From an uncultured Lachnospiraceae bacterium (GTDB lineage Bacteria > Bacillota > Clostridia > Lachnospirales > Lachnospiraceae), in NCBI GenBank assembly GCA_910578555.1, contig CAJTPS010000022.1:1-63522 (forward strand): a DNA stretch of 63,522 nt. The letters are read 5' to 3'. This document shows positions 52,549 through 61,080 of this stretch, in pieces; position 1 is the first letter of the stretch; each line of letters begins with the position of its first letter. Made by a program: the position numbers and the translations under genes. The notes beneath the pieces were generated by a model. It ran no database searches. It was not told the origin of the DNA and was given only the letters and a program-made list of their open reading frames with translations.

Positions 52549-54807
52549 ATGGATATGGAAATCGGAAGCATCTACGAACTGAATCCCGCGTTTTGCGAAG
52601 AAGGACTGGCGAAATCAGCAGAGCAGTTCAGGCTGGGAGAGGCAGAGAAGTATAACAAAGCGCATATCAGGTATACGGCGTCCGGAAGAGAGGCGATCGC
52701 GCTTGCCCTGAAAAGTTATGAGAGCAGGTATCCGCAGGCGGCTAAGAGATGTCTGCTTCCGGCATATATGTGCGACTGCGTTTTCTTCCCCTTCGAGCGG
52801 GCCGGCTGGGAACTGCACTTTTATCATATTAACAGAAATCTGGAAGTGGACATAGAGGAACTGGACAGGCTCATCGGGCAGATCAGGCCTGCATTGATTT
52901 TCGTGCACCCTTATTACGGGGTGGATACTTGGAGATCCGTACGGCCCCTCTTCCGCAGATGGAGGGCGCAGGGCATATGCATTATGGAGGATATGACGCA
53001 GTCCTACTATCTGGAAAGTGCAGGCGGAGAGGCTGACTACTGCGTGGGAAGCCTGCGTAAATGGTATGCTGTGCCGGACGGCGGATTTGTGGCATCGGAC
53101 GAGGAACTGCCGGGGGATGGTCTTACTGCGAATGAAGAGTTTGTGCGGGAAAAAGGAGCGCTGCTGCGGAGTAAGTGGGCGTATCTGCACGGGCAGATGG
53201 ACGAGGAGAAGCGGCGTGCCATAAAGGCGGAATATCTCCGAAAGAATCGTGAGACGGAAGAGTGGCTGGATAGATATGACGGGATCAGCAGTCTGTCGGC
53301 GGAATCGGCGGCCATTTTATCAAGGATTGATGAAAAAGAATGTGGGAGCAGAAGGAACGAAAACTGCGTTTATCTGCATGAAAATCTGGATGGAAGAATG
53401 CAGGTGCGGCCGGTGTTCGCCGATCTCACAGGGGTCGCGCCGTTGTACTATCCCGTTTATGCCAAAGACCGGGACGAACTGCAAAGATATCTGGCGCTCC
53501 ACGGCGTCTATGCACCGACACTGTGGCCGGTGGGAGAGGAGAATGCCGGGGCTTTATCGCAGGATGAACGATATATCTATGAGCATATACTGGCGCTGCC
53601 TGTGGACCAGCGGTACGGAATGGCGGAGATGCGGCGAGTACTGGAGGTGCTGGAGCAATACGAGGAGGAGAAGCCCAGGAACACAGCGGCCGGCGGGCAG
53701 GCGGGTCAGCTGACCGGAATCCGTGTGGATGCTAACGATACGGTTGCCACGGGACATGTTATGCGGTGCATCACCATCGCAAAGAAACTGCTTGCGGCGG
53801 GCGGCCGCGTGATCTTCTACACGGCGGACGGATATGCCGCGGGGATACTGGAACAGAACGGAATGCAATATGTCTGTCTGCATACGAAGTGGGATGAAAT
53901 GGAGCAGGAGATTCCACTGCTGCGGGAGAAACTGCAGCAGGCGGGGTGTCATAAACTGCTGGTGGATTCCTATCAGGCGACGAAGCGTTATTTCGAGGGT
54001 CTGCGGGATGTGTGCCGGCTGGCGTATATCGACGATTGTTTTGAAGAAATATATCCGGTGGATATGATCGTTAACTATAATGCCTATCATGTGCGGTTTC
54101 CGTATGAAAAGGCGTATGCAAGGCAAACAAAACTGTTGCTCGGAACATCCTATGTGCCGCTTCGGGAAGAGTTCGGGGATGGTGGTGGCGGCAGTGCAAA
54201 TTCGGCCTCTCGCCGTGACAGTTATTCCGGTGCGACAGATTCAGTGGAGTGCGGAGAAGCGCAGCAGAATCATGACGCAATGCCACATGTTTTGTTAAGT
54301 TCCGGCGGCGGCGACATGTACAATGCGCTGGCGGGTATCCTGCGCGCCGCCATGCGGGACGTAATGCTGCAGGAAGTGACTTTTCATGCAGTAGTCGGAG
54401 GATTTAACCGCAATGCGGAGGAACTGCGGAAACTGGCCGGGGAGTACCCGAATATCTGTATACATGAGCGGGTTGCTCATATGGCGCAGCTTATGCGGAC
54501 ATGTCAGGCGGCGGTGTCCGCGGCGGGCACGATGCTGTTTGAGTTAAGTGCGACGCAGACGCCCGCGGTTTTCTTTGTCAGCGCGGATAACCAGCAGTAC
54601 GATCATGAATTCTTTGCGCAGGACGGTCGAATGCTCTATGCCGGAGATATCCGTGCAGACCGGGATGGCTGTCTTGAGAACATATGCGGACAGTTACGAC
54701 TGCTCCTAGAAAATAAGGATATGAGAGATCAGATGAAGCGGAAGCTGCATGAGGTGACGGATGGAAAAGGCGCACAGCGCATCGCTGAGGAATTGCTTCG
54801 GCTGTGA
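52549..54807 (+). CDS. pseG: Fusion of a DegT-like PLP aminotransferase domain and PseG
   Basis: This 752-residue protein joins two enzymes. Residues about 1-375 are a fold-type-I PLP domain of DegT type: IRYTASGREAIALAL (phosphate pocket), the cofactor-binding E147-D148-x2-Q151 and a candidate PLP lysine, K171, in GSLRKWYAVPDGG. Residues about 388-752 are PseG, which removes UDP from UDP-2,4-diacetamido-2,4,6-trideoxy-beta-L-altropyranose. This part has RVDANDTVATGHVMRC with the catalytic-type H403, SSGGGDMYNAL, and AAVSAAGTMLFELSATQTP. A polar insert (about 541-582) interrupts the PseG half. PseG normally stands alone at about 340 residues. AGGAG is five bases before the ATG. Confidence 0.85.
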   Translation: MDMEIGSIYELNPAFCEEGLAKSAEQFRLGEAEKYNKAHIRYTASGREAIALALKSYESRYPQAAKRCLLPAYMCDCVFFPFERAGWELHFYHINRNLEVDIEELDRLIGQIRPALIFVHPYYGVDTWRSVRPLFRRWRAQGICIMEDMTQSYYLESAGGEADYCVGSLRKWYAVPDGGFVASDEELPGDGLTANEEFVREKGALLRSKWAYLHGQMDEEKRRAIKAEYLRKNRETEEWLDRYDGISSLSAESAAILSRIDEKECGSRRNENCVYLHENLDGRMQVRPVFADLTGVAPLYYPVYAKDRDELQRYLALHGVYAPTLWPVGEENAGALSQDERYIYEHILALPVDQRYGMAEMRRVLEVLEQYEEEKPRNTAAGGQAGQLTGIRVDANDTVATGHVMRCITIAKKLLAAGGRVIFYTADGYAAGILEQNGMQYVCLHTKWDEMEQEIPLLREKLQQAGCHKLLVDSYQATKRYFEGLRDVCRLAYIDDCFEEIYPVDMIVNYNAYHVRFPYEKAYARQTKLLLGTSYVPLREEFGDGGGGSANSASRRDSYSGATDSVECGEAQQNHDAMPHVLLSSGGGDMYNALAGILRAAMRDVMLQEVTFHAVVGGFNRNAEELRKLAGEYPNICIHERVAHMAQLMRTCQAAVSAAGTMLFELSATQTPAVFFVSADNQQYDHEFFAQDGRMLYAGDIRADRDGCLENICGQLRLLLENKDMRDQMKRKLHEVTDGKGAQRIAEELLRL

Positions 54808-54850
54808 GATTATGCGGAACGGAATCATACAGGTTAATATGGAGGGGAAA

Positions 54851-54942
54851 GATTGAAAATTAAAATTTTCAATCGCGAGATTTGTGTCTGCGCGTTGCTT
54901 GCCACAAACTCGTTTAATGCGACGTCTCAACATAGTTGAGAC
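54851..54942 (+). other. Highly structured leader between the pseG fusion and pseF
   Basis: A perfect stem GATTGAAAAT/ATTTTCAATC (54851-54874), TTTGTG/CACAAA (54881-54908) and GTCTCAAC/GTTGAGAC with an ATA loop (54924-54942) follow each other. TCTGCGCGTTGCTT can also pair imperfectly with AAGCAGCGCAGA just before pseF. There is no open frame. Its first stem shares bases with the ends of the element at 36959-37141. Confidence 0.6.
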
Positions 54943-54969
54943 AAAAGCAGCGCAGAAATGGAGAAAACT

Positions 54970-55704
54970 ATGAGCGCAATAGCAATTATAACGGCAAGGG
55001 GAGGCAGCAAACGGATTCCCGGCAAGAATAAGAAGGACTTTCTGGGGAAACCCATTCTTGCCTACCCGGTCGAGGCGGCGCTGGCATCGGAACTGTTTGA
55101 GGAAGTTATGGTGTCCACCGACGATGAGGAGATTGCGCAGATTGCAAGAAGCGCAGGTGCGAACGTGCCGTTTATGCGAAGCACCGCTACGGCGAACGAC
55201 TTTGCGACGACGGACGATGTTTTGATGGAAGTTCTGACGGAGTATGGGAAGCGTGGCAGGACGTTTGACTATATGGCATGTATCTATCCGACGGCGCCGT
55301 TTGTCACGGCTGGTAAACTGCAGGAGGCATTTCGCATTCTGGTGCAGGCAGATGCGTCGGGTGTTATGCCGGTGGTGCCTTTTTCTTTTCCGCCCCAGCG
55401 GGGGATGGCGGTAAGGAGCGGCAGACTGGAATACTGTTATCCGGAAAATGCGGCGAAGCGCTCGCAGGATCTGGAGACAATGTATCATGACTGCGGGCAG
55501 TTCTATTTCTATCATACAAAGCGCTATATGGCGTGCCGCGGTGATCTGCCGGACGGCTATGTACCGATTATCGTGCCGGAGACAGAGGTGCAGGATGTCG
55601 ACAATCTGACAGACTGGAAGCTAGCGGAGATGAAGTACCAGATGATGGCAGAGGAAGCGGGCCGGCAGCAGCATGGAAGTTGTAGGGAAAGAGGGAATGT
55701 ATAA
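54970..55704 (+). CDS. pseF: CMP-pseudaminic acid cytidylyltransferase
   Basis: This 244-residue enzyme activates the nonulosonic acid with CTP to give the CMP-sugar donor. It has AIITARGGSKRIPGKNKKDF, STDDEEIAQIA, YPTAPFV and the late VQDVDNLTDWKLAE, all typical of PseF within the acylneuraminate cytidylyltransferases. The ATG at 54970 has GGAG six bases upstream; the ATG at 54958 would place that site inside the gene. pseI follows after two bases. Confidence 0.94.
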   Translation: MSAIAIITARGGSKRIPGKNKKDFLGKPILAYPVEAALASELFEEVMVSTDDEEIAQIARSAGANVPFMRSTATANDFATTDDVLMEVLTEYGKRGRTFDYMACIYPTAPFVTAGKLQEAFRILVQADASGVMPVVPFSFPPQRGMAVRSGRLEYCYPENAAKRSQDLETMYHDCGQFYFYHTKRYMACRGDLPDGYVPIIVPETEVQDVDNLTDWKLAEMKYQMMAEEAGRQQHGSCRERGNV

Positions 55705-55706
55705 TT

Positions 55707-56759
55707 ATGGAGAAAAAGATCAGGATCGGAAACCGGTATATCGGTGCGGGCGAGAAAACCTATATTGTGGCGGAGGTGTCGGCAAACCATCTGCAGGATT
55801 ATAACCGGGCGGAGGCGATCATACGCGCGGCGGCCGAGGCGGGAGCGGACGCGGTCAAGCTGCAGACCTATACGGCGGATACGATCACGATCGACTGCGA
55901 TAAGGAGTATTTTCAGATTACGCAGGGGACGATCTGGGACGGCACCACGCTTCATAAACTCTATGAGGAGGCCTATACGCCGTGGGAATGGCAGCCGAAA
56001 TTGAAGAAGCTTGCCGGGGAACTGGGTATGGATTGCTTTTCTTCGCCCTTCGATGCGACTGCGGTGGATTATATGCATGAAATGGACATGCCGGCATATA
56101 AAGTGGCGTCTTTTGAGATCAATGACATTCCTCTGATCCGCAGGATCGCGAAGATCGGGAGGCCTGTCATTATTGCAACAGGTGTCGCTTATCTGGAAGA
56201 CATCGAGCGGGCGGTTTACGCTTGCAGGGAGGAAGGCAATGAGCAGGTGATTCTGTTAAAATGTACTTCCACCTACCCTTCTCCTTATGAAGATATGAAT
56301 CTCAGCGTGATTCCGCATATGGCACAGATTTTCGACTGTATTACGGGATTATCCGATCACAGTATGGGAGGTGCGGCCGCAGTGGCGGGCGTGGCTCTGG
56401 GAGCAAAAATGGTGGAGAAGCACCTCACTCTTGCCCGTGCGGACGGCGGACCGGATGCGGCTTTTTCCATGGAGCCTGCAGAGTTTAAGCAGATGGTAGA
56501 CGAGATCCGCATCGCGGAGAAGGCTGTCGGCAGAGTGACCTATGAACTGACGGAGAAACAAAAGCGCAGCAGAGAAGACTGCCGGTCCCTGTTTGCGGTG
56601 CAGGATATTAAGGCGGGTGAGATTTTTACAGAAGAGAATGTGCGTTCCATACGTCCCGCATTCGGTATGCACCCGATGTATTATGGCAGGGTGCTGGGGC
56701 AGAGGGCGAAGACAGATATCACGAAAGGGACACCGATGGATTGGAAATATATTATGTAA
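55707..56759 (+). CDS. pseI: Pseudaminic acid synthase
   Basis: This 350-residue NeuB-family enzyme condenses the PseG product with phosphoenolpyruvate to form pseudaminic acid. The TIM-barrel part has VAEVSANHLQDYNRAEAII, GADAVKLQTYTADTITID, FSSPFDATAVDYM, KCTSTYPSPYEDMNL and GLSDHSMGG. The C-terminal SAF (antifreeze-like) domain runs from about 290, with SLFAVQDIKAGEIFTEENVRSIRP. TIDCDKEYF after the strand favours PseI over NeuB or legionaminic synthases. The substrate may carry a non-standard acyl group because no PseH is present. Confidence 0.94.
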   Translation: MEKKIRIGNRYIGAGEKTYIVAEVSANHLQDYNRAEAIIRAAAEAGADAVKLQTYTADTITIDCDKEYFQITQGTIWDGTTLHKLYEEAYTPWEWQPKLKKLAGELGMDCFSSPFDATAVDYMHEMDMPAYKVASFEINDIPLIRRIAKIGRPVIIATGVAYLEDIERAVYACREEGNEQVILLKCTSTYPSPYEDMNLSVIPHMAQIFDCITGLSDHSMGGAAAVAGVALGAKMVEKHLTLARADGGPDAAFSMEPAEFKQMVDEIRIAEKAVGRVTYELTEKQKRSREDCRSLFAVQDIKAGEIFTEENVRSIRPAFGMHPMYYGRVLGQRAKTDITKGTPMDWKYIM

Positions 56760-56870
56760 ACCATAAAGCGCATTGCAGACGAAAGGTATAATCTGCCAGG
56801 AAAGATTCGGATATATACTTTTGAGTATCGGAATCCTTATTAAAATATTCCGGAAAGAAACGGTGACGAA

Positions 56871-58085
56871 GTGGAAACGACGAAGCAGAAAAAAATGATG
56901 ATCTTAGGCGCGAGCGAACTGCAGGTTCCGGCGATCCGCAAGGCGAAGGAACTGGGGTATCAGATTATTCTCGTAGACTATAATGAGAATGCGGTGGGAT
57001 TTGCGCTGGCTGATGTAAAGCTGGTGGTCAGCACGCTGGATCAGGAGGAAGTATACCGGCAGGCGCTGATCTATCAGCCGGATGTGGTAATCACGTCCAC
57101 CAGTGACGGGCCGGTGAGAACGGCGGCCTATGTCAATGAGAAGCTGGGTAAGAAGCCTGATCTGTCCTACGAGGATTCATTGTGCGCAACAATTAAGAGT
57201 CATATGCGCAGACGGCTGGAAGAAAATCATGTCCCGATCCCGGCTTATTATGCGGTGCAGGATTTTGAGGAGTTTCGGGCGGCTGTGGAAGCGCTGCGGT
57301 GTGTCTGTATCGTCAAACCTGCGGATAATGCGGGCAGCCGCGGTGTGGTGCTGCTTGATGAGCGCAGAAAACGGAGTGAAGAAGAACTGCGGGAGACTTA
57401 CGAATACAGCAGATCAAATTCCAGAAACGGCATCGTTATGGTGGAAGAATATATGATCGGTCCCGAAGTGAGCGTGGAGGCAATGACGGTAGACGGGCAG
57501 ACGACGATCCTGACGATCACCGATAAATATATTACGCCGCCGCCTTATTTCGTGGAGGTCGCGCACAGTGAACCGAGCCGGCTGGACGAGGAGACGCAGG
57601 AACGGATCAGACAGGTGACGCTGCAGGCGGTAGGTGCCATACGACTGCAGAACGGTCCGTCCCACACGGAGATCAAAGTGACGGAGGAAGGACCGAAGAT
57701 CGTGGAACTGGCGGCAAGGCTGGGCGGAGATTATATTACTTCGCGACTCGTACCGCTTTCCACAGGCGTGGATATGGTGGGGGCTTCCGTGCTGATTGCC
57801 ACAGGCGGGGAAGTTGACCTTAAATGTACGCGGCACAGAGGTTCCGCGATTCATTTTATACAGGGTAAAGAAGGCGTTATTAAGCGGATAGAGATCGATC
57901 CCGTGCTGTCGCAGATGGAAGGCGTGGAGGAAGTGACGGTTTACATGAAAGAGGGAGATAGGGTGCACAGCACCAGATCCAGCAATGACAGACTCGGACA
58001 TATCATCACCGTCGGCAGGAACGCAGAAGAGGCGATGGAGATCGGGAGAAGGGCGATGGAGCTTGTGCGGGTCGAGGTGGAGTGA
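56871..58085 (+). CDS. ATP-grasp enzyme of the nonulosonate unit
   Basis: This 404-residue protein is an ATP-grasp ligase. It has a pre-ATP-grasp Rossmann part (MMILGASELQVPAIRKAKELGY), the ATP-binding CIVKPADNAGSRGV, VMVEEYMIGPEVSVEAM and the metal-binding SHTEIKVTEEGPKIVELAARLGGD. The closest general types are PurK/CarB-like carbon-nitrogen ligases, which join a carboxylate to an amine through an acyl phosphate. Its place after pseI suggests a role in acylating the amino sugar or the final nonulosonate. That is inference; a precise substrate cannot be read. The GTG at 56871 has GGTGA upstream; ATG at 56895 is an alternative. Confidence 0.8.
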   Translation: METTKQKKMMILGASELQVPAIRKAKELGYQIILVDYNENAVGFALADVKLVVSTLDQEEVYRQALIYQPDVVITSTSDGPVRTAAYVNEKLGKKPDLSYEDSLCATIKSHMRRRLEENHVPIPAYYAVQDFEEFRAAVEALRCVCIVKPADNAGSRGVVLLDERRKRSEEELRETYEYSRSNSRNGIVMVEEYMIGPEVSVEAMTVDGQTTILTITDKYITPPPYFVEVAHSEPSRLDEETQERIRQVTLQAVGAIRLQNGPSHTEIKVTEEGPKIVELAARLGGDYITSRLVPLSTGVDMVGASVLIATGGEVDLKCTRHRGSAIHFIQGKEGVIKRIEIDPVLSQMEGVEEVTVYMKEGDRVHSTRSSNDRLGHIITVGRNAEEAMEIGRRAMELVRVEVE

Positions 58086-58134
58086 ACGATTAAACAGGAA
58101 GCGCTGCAGCAGAAAGCAGGATAGGAGGTATTTC

Positions 58135-59276
58135 GTGCCGGAACAACATAATGTAGAATGGAAAACGAAATGGAAAGATGATTATCTTGCGTGGATTTGC
58201 GGATTTGCTAATGCGCAGGGCGGGAAAATATATATTGGTATGAATGATGACGGTGAGGTGGTCGGGTTGGACCATACGCGCAAGCTGCTGGAGGATATAC
58301 CAAACAAGATACGAAGTGCTATGAGTATTGTTGTTGATGTCAACCTTTTGGAGGAAGATGACCGTCGAAGCGGAAGCACCATGCAGGTGCTGTCGGGCTC
58401 TGAACAGCTGTCAAAAAAGGCAGAATTGATGAAAGCGTATTGGATGAACCTAAAGATATTCTGATGGAGAAGCTTCACCTGATGAATGCGGGTTATTATA
58501 CCAATGCTGCTATGCTTCTTTTTGCAAAAGAGCCTGACAGGTGGCAACTCGGCGCATATACAAAAATTGGTTTTTTTGAAACGGATGCTGATCTGTTATA
58601 TCAGGATGAGATACACGGATCGTTATTAGAGCAAATTGATAAAGCTATAGAAATTATTCATTTGAAATATATGAAGGCAAAGATTTCGTATGAAGGAATG
58701 CAGAGAATAGAGCGATATTTTGTACCGGATGCCGCTTTGCGAGAAGCACTTTTAAATGCCTTGTGTCACAAAATGTATCAATCATGCATTCCCATTCAAA
58801 TTAGTGTATATGAAGACAGGCTTTATATTGCCAACTGTGGGCGGCTTCCGGAAAACTGGACGATCCGGAACTTGATGGATAAGCACGCATCAAAACCGTA
58901 TAATCCGAGCATAGCAGATATTTATTATCTGGCTGGATTTATAGAGAATTGGGGGAGAGGTATTGAAAAAATTTGCTCTGCCTGTGAATCAGACGGCACA
59001 TCGCCGCCGGAATATACAGTGCATCCGGGTGATATTATGATTAAATTTACTGCCTCAGAAGATAGAATCATTCGAATTGCAGACAAAAAGGTGAATGAAA
59101 ATGAGCAAAAACTGTTGTCGTTACTTTTTGAAGATCCGGGATATACGGTCACTCAATTGTCTCATATATTAAAAGTTAGCAGAAAAACAATAGCGTCAAG
59201 ATTAAAGGCACTGAAAGAAAAGGGAGCGATCGAACGAGTCGGTTCTGACAGAAAGGGATATTGGAAGATAAATTAA
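58135..59276 (+). pseudogene. Broken AlbA_2 (Schlafen-type) transcription regulator
   Basis: The start is a GTG at 58135 with GGAGG six bases upstream. The first frame encodes the AlbA_2 fold (EWKTKWKDDYLAWICGFANAQGGKIYIGMNDDGEVVGL) and ends in a wrong frame at 58464. The proper continuation is in the next frame, from about AVKKGRIDESVLDEPKDILMEKL (near 58412) through the ATP-binding-like domain (EALLNALCHK, GRGIEKI) to a winged helix (VTQLSHILKVSRKTIASRLKALKEKG). Compared with the family, the linker after VDVNLLEED is also shortened by several tens of residues. It has probably lost its function. Confidence 0.75.
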
Positions 59277-59321
59277 GGCATTTAGAAGCGCGATCAGCCT
59301 AAAGAGGAGACCACAACACCT

Positions 59322-60395
59322 ATGAAAGAAAGAATCTATGTATGTCACACATACTATCATGTATATGTCACCTGCCTGAAAGAACTGGCGCTCCCGAAGG
59401 AGCGGCAGGGCCAGGCGACGCTGGTGTTAAGCACCATGTCGAACGACTTCGGGAATCTGAAGGAACGTGCGGAGGGCTGCGGTCTGTTTGAAGAGGTCGT
59501 GATGTTTGATGAAAAGGAGGACGTTTTCTTCCCAGAGCTCCAGAGATATCACACGGATAAAGGCAATCTGGTGCTCAATATGCTTGCGCGCATCAAGTAC
59601 ACGAAGATGTTCGGCAGGCTGGAGAAAGCCTATGTGCCGGTGGATTTCAGGCAGTACCGGGACATCTATGTATTCTGTGATTCCGATCCGATCGGTTATT
59701 ATCTGAACTATGAGAAAATTTATTATCACGCGTTGGAAGACGGCCTGAACTGTATTCAGTATTATGATACCGCCCGTTATGATAATCGGGGGCACTTCGG
59801 GTTCAAGGCATGGATGGCGGCGCGGGGACTGATTTTCATTCAGAACGGTTACGGCAGGTACTGTCTGGATATGGAGATCAACGACTTGAGCGTGGTGCCT
59901 TATCCTTGTAAGAAATATATAGAAGTGCCGCGCGCGGGGCTTGTGGATCGGCTGACGGAAGGCGACAAGGAGCTTCTGATCCGTCTGTTTATTGAGAATA
60001 TGGATGAACTGCTTGCGCAGCTTAAGCAGGGCGCGGCGGATAAGGTGCTGGTGCTGACGGAACCGCTCTGTGCGCTCGATGTCCGCAGGAAACTGTTTGC
60101 AGATGTGATCGAGGAGTATGGGGTGATCGGCGGCAGGAAGGGGCAGGTTTTGATCAAACCGCATCCCCGGGACGTGCTGGACTACCGGAAGGAGTTCGCG
60201 GAGTATATCGTGTTGAATCCCATGTTTCCGATGGAGATTCTGAACTTCATACCGGATCTTAAGTTCAGAAGGGTGGTGTCGGTGGCGACCGTGCCAAACG
60301 GGATCAAGTTTGCGGAAGAAGTACTTTTCTTAGGGGAGGACTTTCTGGACAAATATGAACCCCCGGAGGTTCACAGACAGAATGAGATGATCTGA
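59322..60395 (+). CDS. GT52/polysialyltransferase-like candidate nonulosonate transferase
   Basis: This 357-residue cytoplasmic protein resembles GT52 sialyltransferases and related polysialyltransferases. It begins YVCHTYYHVYVTCLKEL, has YYHALEDGLN in the middle (the conserved acid and glycine) and VLIKPHPRD near the end, as in that superfamily, followed by PMFPMEILNF and VVSVATVPNG. These enzymes use CMP-activated nonulosonates, the product of the pseF gene nearby. It is the last gene of the unit and the most likely pseudaminic acid transferase, though this has not been shown for the group in Clostridia. Confidence 0.65.
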   Translation: MKERIYVCHTYYHVYVTCLKELALPKERQGQATLVLSTMSNDFGNLKERAEGCGLFEEVVMFDEKEDVFFPELQRYHTDKGNLVLNMLARIKYTKMFGRLEKAYVPVDFRQYRDIYVFCDSDPIGYYLNYEKIYYHALEDGLNCIQYYDTARYDNRGHFGFKAWMAARGLIFIQNGYGRYCLDMEINDLSVVPYPCKKYIEVPRAGLVDRLTEGDKELLIRLFIENMDELLAQLKQGAADKVLVLTEPLCALDVRRKLFADVIEEYGVIGGRKGQVLIKPHPRDVLDYRKEFAEYIVLNPMFPMEILNFIPDLKFRRVVSVATVPNGIKFAEEVLFLGEDFLDKYEPPEVHRQNEMI

Positions 60396-60465
60396 TTGCG
60401 CAGGCGTCCGATGAAACCGGACAGAAAACTCGAAAGCGCGGGTTTGCGAGACGAGACAGGGTATA

Positions 60466-60510
60466 AGAAAAACATGTGCCATATAAAGCGGCATTTGTTT
60501 TTCTTTTTTT
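60466..60510 (+). terminator. Terminator of the second pse unit
   Basis: AGAAAAACA..TGCC (60466-60480) pairs with GGCA..TGTTTTTCT (60490-60503), with two mismatches and a loop ATATAAAGC, and is followed by TTTTTTT. The interval 60396-60703 holds only this and the next promoter. Confidence 0.8.
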
Positions 60511-60520
60511 GTTTCGGTTC

Positions 60521-60571
60521 TTGACAACTGATATAATGCGTACTATACTGTACTTGTTAATACAATACAGT
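60521..60571 (+). promoter_or_regulatory. Promoter and palindromic operator of the GntR-ABC operon
   Basis: TTGACA (60521-60526) and TATACT (60544-60549) are 17 bases apart. A 25-base imperfect palindrome with ACTGTA and TACAGT arms (60547-60571) covers the -10 and start region. It is a likely site for autorepression by the GntR protein. Confidence 0.7.
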
Positions 60572-60703
60572 TGAAGACAAAAACAGTATGAGATGTACAG
60601 GAAGGCGTTTTGCAGATCTATTTTGCGCATAGATTCAATACGCTGCGAAGCGTAATCATGAACATCAGCATGAATGAGTTAAAGACAGAAAGGCAGTGAA
60701 AGC

Positions 60704-61078
60704 TTGGAGATCATTGTAAGTAATAAGACGAGCCGTCCTCTGTATGAGCAGATCGTGGCGCAGGTTAAGACACAGATCATGAGCGGCGGGCTTACGGCCG
60801 GAGAAGCGCTTCCTTCGATCCGCGCGCTCGCCAGATCGTTACAGATCAGTGTGCTGACTGTGCAGAAGGCATACGACATTCTGCAGGAGGACGGATTTAT
60901 CGAGACAACCGCCGGAAAAGGATGTTTTGTTTCCGCGCAAAATCAGGATTTTTATTTGGAAGAGCAGCAGAAAAAGATTGAAGAGCATTTTGGCGAAGCG
61001 ATAGAAATAGCCCGTACAAGCGGCATACCGCTTGACAAACTGCTTCACTTGCTGACACTGCTGTACGAGGAGGATTGA
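60704..61078 (+). CDS. GntR-family regulator, YtrA subfamily
   Basis: This 124-residue repressor consists of the winged-helix domain (about 8-75; RPLYEQIVAQVKTQIMSG, LPSIRALARSLQISVLTVQKAYDIL) and a short C-terminal helical tail of about 40 residues, as in the YtrA group rather than the long-effector-domain groups. YtrA proteins control linked ABC transporters and respond to cell-wall antibiotics in Bacillus. The start is a TTG at 60704, with AAAGG ten bases upstream; no ATG fits. The ABC ATPase gene starts three bases after its stop. Confidence 0.92.
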   Translation: MEIIVSNKTSRPLYEQIVAQVKTQIMSGGLTAGEALPSIRALARSLQISVLTVQKAYDILQEDGFIETTAGKGCFVSAQNQDFYLEEQQKKIEEHFGEAIEIARTSGIPLDKLLHLLTLLYEED

Positions 61079-61080
61079 CC

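Noticed and set aside
11207..54807. Diversity-generating retroelement as a source of variable loops
   Set aside because: No reverse transcriptase, template repeat or matching variable repeat is visible.
58135..59276. Two separate small regulators
   Set aside because: The two frames together match a single AlbA_2/winged-helix protein, and the second part lacks a plausible ribosome site.
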